The position numbers and the translations under genes were made by a program. This document shows positions 61,779 through 64,000 of a DNA stretch of 64,000 nt, piece by piece. The stretch's first letter is position 1; each line of letters begins with the position of its first letter. Under the pieces are notes generated by a model. That model was not told where the DNA came from. It worked only from the letters and a program-made list of their open reading frames with translations, and searched no databases. The stretch comes from UBA7672 sp041398245 (GTDB taxonomy: Bacteria > Pseudomonadota > Alphaproteobacteria > Caulobacterales > Hyphomonadaceae): positions 124,001 to 188,000 of the forward strand of contig JAWKVC010000002.1 of assembly GCA_041398245.1 (NCBI GenBank), in the 5' to 3' direction.

Positions 61779-63167
61779 ATGAGCGAGACCTTTGACGTCG
61801 TCATCATCGGCGGCGGCCCCGGCGGCTACAACTGCGCGACGCGCTGCGGCCAGCTGGGCATGAAGGTCGCCCTCATCGAGAAGCGTGACAAGCTGGGCGG
61901 CACCTGCCTCAATGTCGGTTGCATCCCGTCCAAGGCGCTGCTGCACGCGTCCGAACTCTATGAGACGGCGGGCAAGGATTTCGCGGGGATCGGCATCGAG
62001 GTCCAGGGCCTCAAGCTCAACCTCGACAACATGCTGAAACAGAAGGCTGACGCCGTAACGGGCCTTACCAATGGCGTCGCCTACATCATGAAGAAGAACA
62101 AGGTCACCGTGTTCAACGGGACCGGACGCATCGATGGTCCGGGCCGCGTCGTGGTCGGCGATCAGGTGCTCGAAACCAGGAACATCGTCATCGCGACGGG
62201 GTCCGAGCCTGCCCCGCTCGTCGGCGTGGAGATCGACGAAGACCGCGTCGTGTCCTCGACCGGCGCCCTGTCGCTCAAGTCGGTGCCCAAGCGTATGATC
62301 GTGATCGGCGCCGGCATCATCGGCCTCGAACTCGGTTCGGTATGGCGCCGTCTTGGCGCGGACGTCACCGTCGTCGAATATCTCGACCGCATCCTGCCGG
62401 GCGCCGACGGTGAAGTCGCCAAGCAGGCCCAGCGTATTTTCGCCAAGCAGGGCATCGACTTCAAACTCGGCATGAAAGTCACCGGCGTCGAGAAGCTGAA
62501 GTCCAAGCTGAAGCTGTCGATGCAACCGGCCGCCGGCGGCGACGCCGAAACACTCGATGCGGATATCGTGCTGCTGGCTATCGGCCGCCGCCCCTACACG
62601 CAGGGACTTGGCCTCGAAACGGTTGGCATCGTTCCGGACCGCCGCGGCATGATCGCGAACGAGCACTATCAGACGTCCGCTGCGGGCGTGTGGGTGATCG
62701 GCGATGTCACGTCCGGCCCCATGCTGGCGCACAAGGCGGAAGACGAAGGCGTCGCCTGCGCCGAACTGATCGCGGGCAAGGCCGGGCATGTGAACTACGA
62801 CATCATTCCTGGTGTGGTTTACACCAAGCCGGAAATCGCCTGGGTCGGAAAGACCGAGGAAGAGCTGAAGGAAGCCGGCGTCGCCTACAAGTCCGGCAAG
62901 TTCCCCTTCTCCGCGAACTCGCGCGCCAAGACCAACCACGAGACCGATGGCTTCGTGAAGATCCTGGCCGATGCGAACACGGACCAGATTCTCGGCGCGC
63001 ACCTGATCGGCGTCGGCGTCGGAGAGATGATCGCCGAAATCTGTGTCGCAATGGAATTCGGCGCGGCTTCGGAAGACATCGCGCGCACCTGCCATGCCCA
63101 CCCGACCCTTACGGAAGCCATCCGCCAGGCCGCTATGGCTGTCGAAGGCTGGACCATGCAGATGTAG
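61779..63167 (+). CDS. lpdA: Dihydrolipoyl dehydrogenase (E3)
   Basis: 462 residues. FAD motif VIIGGGPGGYNCATRCGQ, redox-active disulphide GGTCLNVGCIPSKALLH, NAD motif VIGAGIIGLELGSVWRRLG, and the C-terminal dimer motif CHAHPTLTEA with catalytic His-Glu. Regenerates lipoamide for 2-oxoglutarate and pyruvate dehydrogenases. Shares this locus with odhB. Confidence 0.97.
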   Translation: MSETFDVVIIGGGPGGYNCATRCGQLGMKVALIEKRDKLGGTCLNVGCIPSKALLHASELYETAGKDFAGIGIEVQGLKLNLDNMLKQKADAVTGLTNGVAYIMKKNKVTVFNGTGRIDGPGRVVVGDQVLETRNIVIATGSEPAPLVGVEIDEDRVVSSTGALSLKSVPKRMIVIGAGIIGLELGSVWRRLGADVTVVEYLDRILPGADGEVAKQAQRIFAKQGIDFKLGMKVTGVEKLKSKLKLSMQPAAGGDAETLDADIVLLAIGRRPYTQGLGLETVGIVPDRRGMIANEHYQTSAAGVWVIGDVTSGPMLAHKAEDEGVACAELIAGKAGHVNYDIIPGVVYTKPEIAWVGKTEEELKEAGVAYKSGKFPFSANSRAKTNHETDGFVKILADANTDQILGAHLIGVGVGEMIAEICVAMEFGAASEDIARTCHAHPTLTEAIRQAAMAVEGWTMQM

Positions 63168-63266
63168 GCCTGCCCACGCGCAGTTAACCTGTGCCAAACG
63201 GCATGGTCTTTGCGGGAAGCCTGTGCTTGGCTTTCGGATGGGGCTGAGGCGCGGGGAGAGCCTTTT

Positions 63267-64000
63267 GTGAGTACTGTTTCCGGCCTTGTCGGCGAGCTGG
63301 CCCAGGCGCGCGAGTCCGTCGTCGGCCGCCTGCGTGGCGTTGATCCCACCGACTTTCCGGCCATGCGCCGGGCCTATGACGCATTCGCCGAAAACGACCC
63401 GATGCCCGAAATGTCGACCCAGTCGGACATCGAGCTTGGCGGCGTCTCCTCGCTCGGCCTGCTGCCCAAGGGCGCCAGCGGCGATCACGTCATCTTCTGG
63501 GTGCACGGCGGCGGCTTCGCCATGGGTTCATCGCGTAGCCACAAGGGCCTCGCTTCGCAGGTCGCTGTGCGCGCCAGGACGGCGGCGATCCTGCCGGACT
63601 ATCGACTCGCGCCCGAGCACCAGCATCCGGCCGCGCTGGAGGATTGCGTCGCGGCCTATCGCGCCGTGCTGGCTGAAGGCGTCGCACCGAAGAACATGAT
63701 CCTTGCCGGCGACTCCGCCGGCGGCGGCCTTGCGGTCGCGACAGCGCTGAAGCTCAAGGAGCTGGACGCGCCGCAACCGGCCGGGCTCATGCTCCTGTCG
63801 CCCTGGGTCGATCTCGCTAACCGCGGCTGGAGTCACGAAGCCAAGGCGCAGCGCGATCCCTTCCTCACATCGAACGGTCTCGCCACACGCGCGCGCGAAT
63901 ATCTCGGCGAGGGCAACCTCTCGATCCTCGACGCCGACATGCGCGGCCTGCCGCCCGCCTATATCCAGACCGGCGAGGCCGAAATCCTGATGTCGGATTC
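63267..64000 (+). CDS. Alpha/beta hydrolase of the HSL (hormone-sensitive lipase) type, 3' truncated by window edge
   Basis: Start GTG 63267 (GGGGAG upstream); the frame stays open to the window end (244 codons visible). Oxyanion HGGGF in VIFWVHGGGFAMGSS and the nucleophile elbow LAGDSAGGGLAVA mark family IV esterases; AAILPDYRLAPEHQHPAALEDCVAAYRAVL is typical. The acid and His lie beyond the edge. Probable carboxylesterase/lipase. Confidence 0.9.
   Translation, partial: MSTVSGLVGELAQARESVVGRLRGVDPTDFPAMRRAYDAFAENDPMPEMSTQSDIELGGVSSLGLLPKGASGDHVIFWVHGGGFAMGSSRSHKGLASQVAVRARTAAILPDYRLAPEHQHPAALEDCVAAYRAVLAEGVAPKNMILAGDSAGGGLAVATALKLKELDAPQPAGLMLLSPWVDLANRGWSHEAKAQRDPFLTSNGLATRAREYLGEGNLSILDADMRGLPPAYIQTGEAEILMSD

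Noticed and set aside
1..64000. tRNA, rRNA, CRISPR arrays, prophage or restriction/defence islands
   Set aside because: No T-loop-like GGTTCRANNCC context with a cloverleaf, no spaced direct repeats and no phage, toxin, methylase or nuclease-defence genes were seen on reading the window.

Overview
The window is about 64 kb of GC-rich chromosome from an alphaproteobacterium, most likely a dimorphic, flagellated member of the Caulobacterales/Hyphomonadaceae. The reasons are a DivL homologue with tyrosine at the phospho-acceptor position, CtrA-type TTAA-N7-TTAA boxes, a ParA/MipZ-like ATPase, a ChvI/ChvG pair followed by a nitrogen-type PTS, and many small lipoproteins and exported hydrolases. 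There is no rRNA, tRNA, CRISPR array, insertion sequence, integrase or recognisable prophage, so this is core chromosome with a few accessory or decayed loci.

Layout. 1-4.2 kb: 5'-truncated DUF445 gene, an exported protein of unknown function, ruvC-ruvA (no ruvB beside them), an exported Tat-like protein. 4.2-13 kb: M3 peptidase lipoprotein, YcgN-like protein, a repeat-rich gap, upp, a Tat-exported amidohydrolase, a di-haem MbnH-like peroxidase lipoprotein with a partner behind a palindromic operator, tdk. 13-17 kb: MerR-TipAS regulator, SnoaL-like protein, a Sel1-repeat exported protein, and a small exported caspase homologue whose p10-like part precedes its p20 part (circularly permuted order). 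17-25 kb: serine synthesis (serC, serA) with a MazG-like gene and a PI-PLC-like lipoprotein between them, two transporter/oxidoreductase genes and a CsbD protein. 25-30 kb: small exported proteins, an alpha/beta hydrolase broken by two single-base insertions, alkaline phosphatase, serine hydrolase.

30-36.6 kb: MipZ-like ATPase, chvI-chvG, PTS EIIA and an HPr gene broken by a frameshift (hprK is not between them), an EF-hand protein, a DUF3592-like protein, and ahcY preceded by a 30-bp perfect palindrome (probable ArsR/SahR-type operator). 37-44.5 kb: kup, phosphomannomutase/phosphoglucomutase, a degenerate 2H-phosphoesterase-like protein, an SDR/AraC divergent pair, and a zinc-ribbon/proline-rich membrane protein. 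44.5-54 kb: divL with a CtrA box, a NylB-like hydrolase, a His/Met-rich metal-associated pair, a kinase-fold protein, and a flagellar island (fliO-fliP diverging from flgB-flgC-fliE around a CtrA box). 54-64 kb: exported esterase, polysaccharide deacetylase, amidase, transporter, then odhB, two small membrane proteins and lpdA, ending in a truncated HSL-type esterase.

How it fits together. Two cell-cycle themes meet here: divL acts upstream of CtrA, and both divL and the divergent flagellar genes carry CtrA boxes. The odhB/lpdA block supplies the E2 and E3 parts of 2-oxoglutarate dehydrogenase. Three loci (the alpha/beta hydrolase, HPr and the start of chvG) show reading-frame trouble. This could be real gene decay or consensus errors in the assembly, and raw reads would decide.
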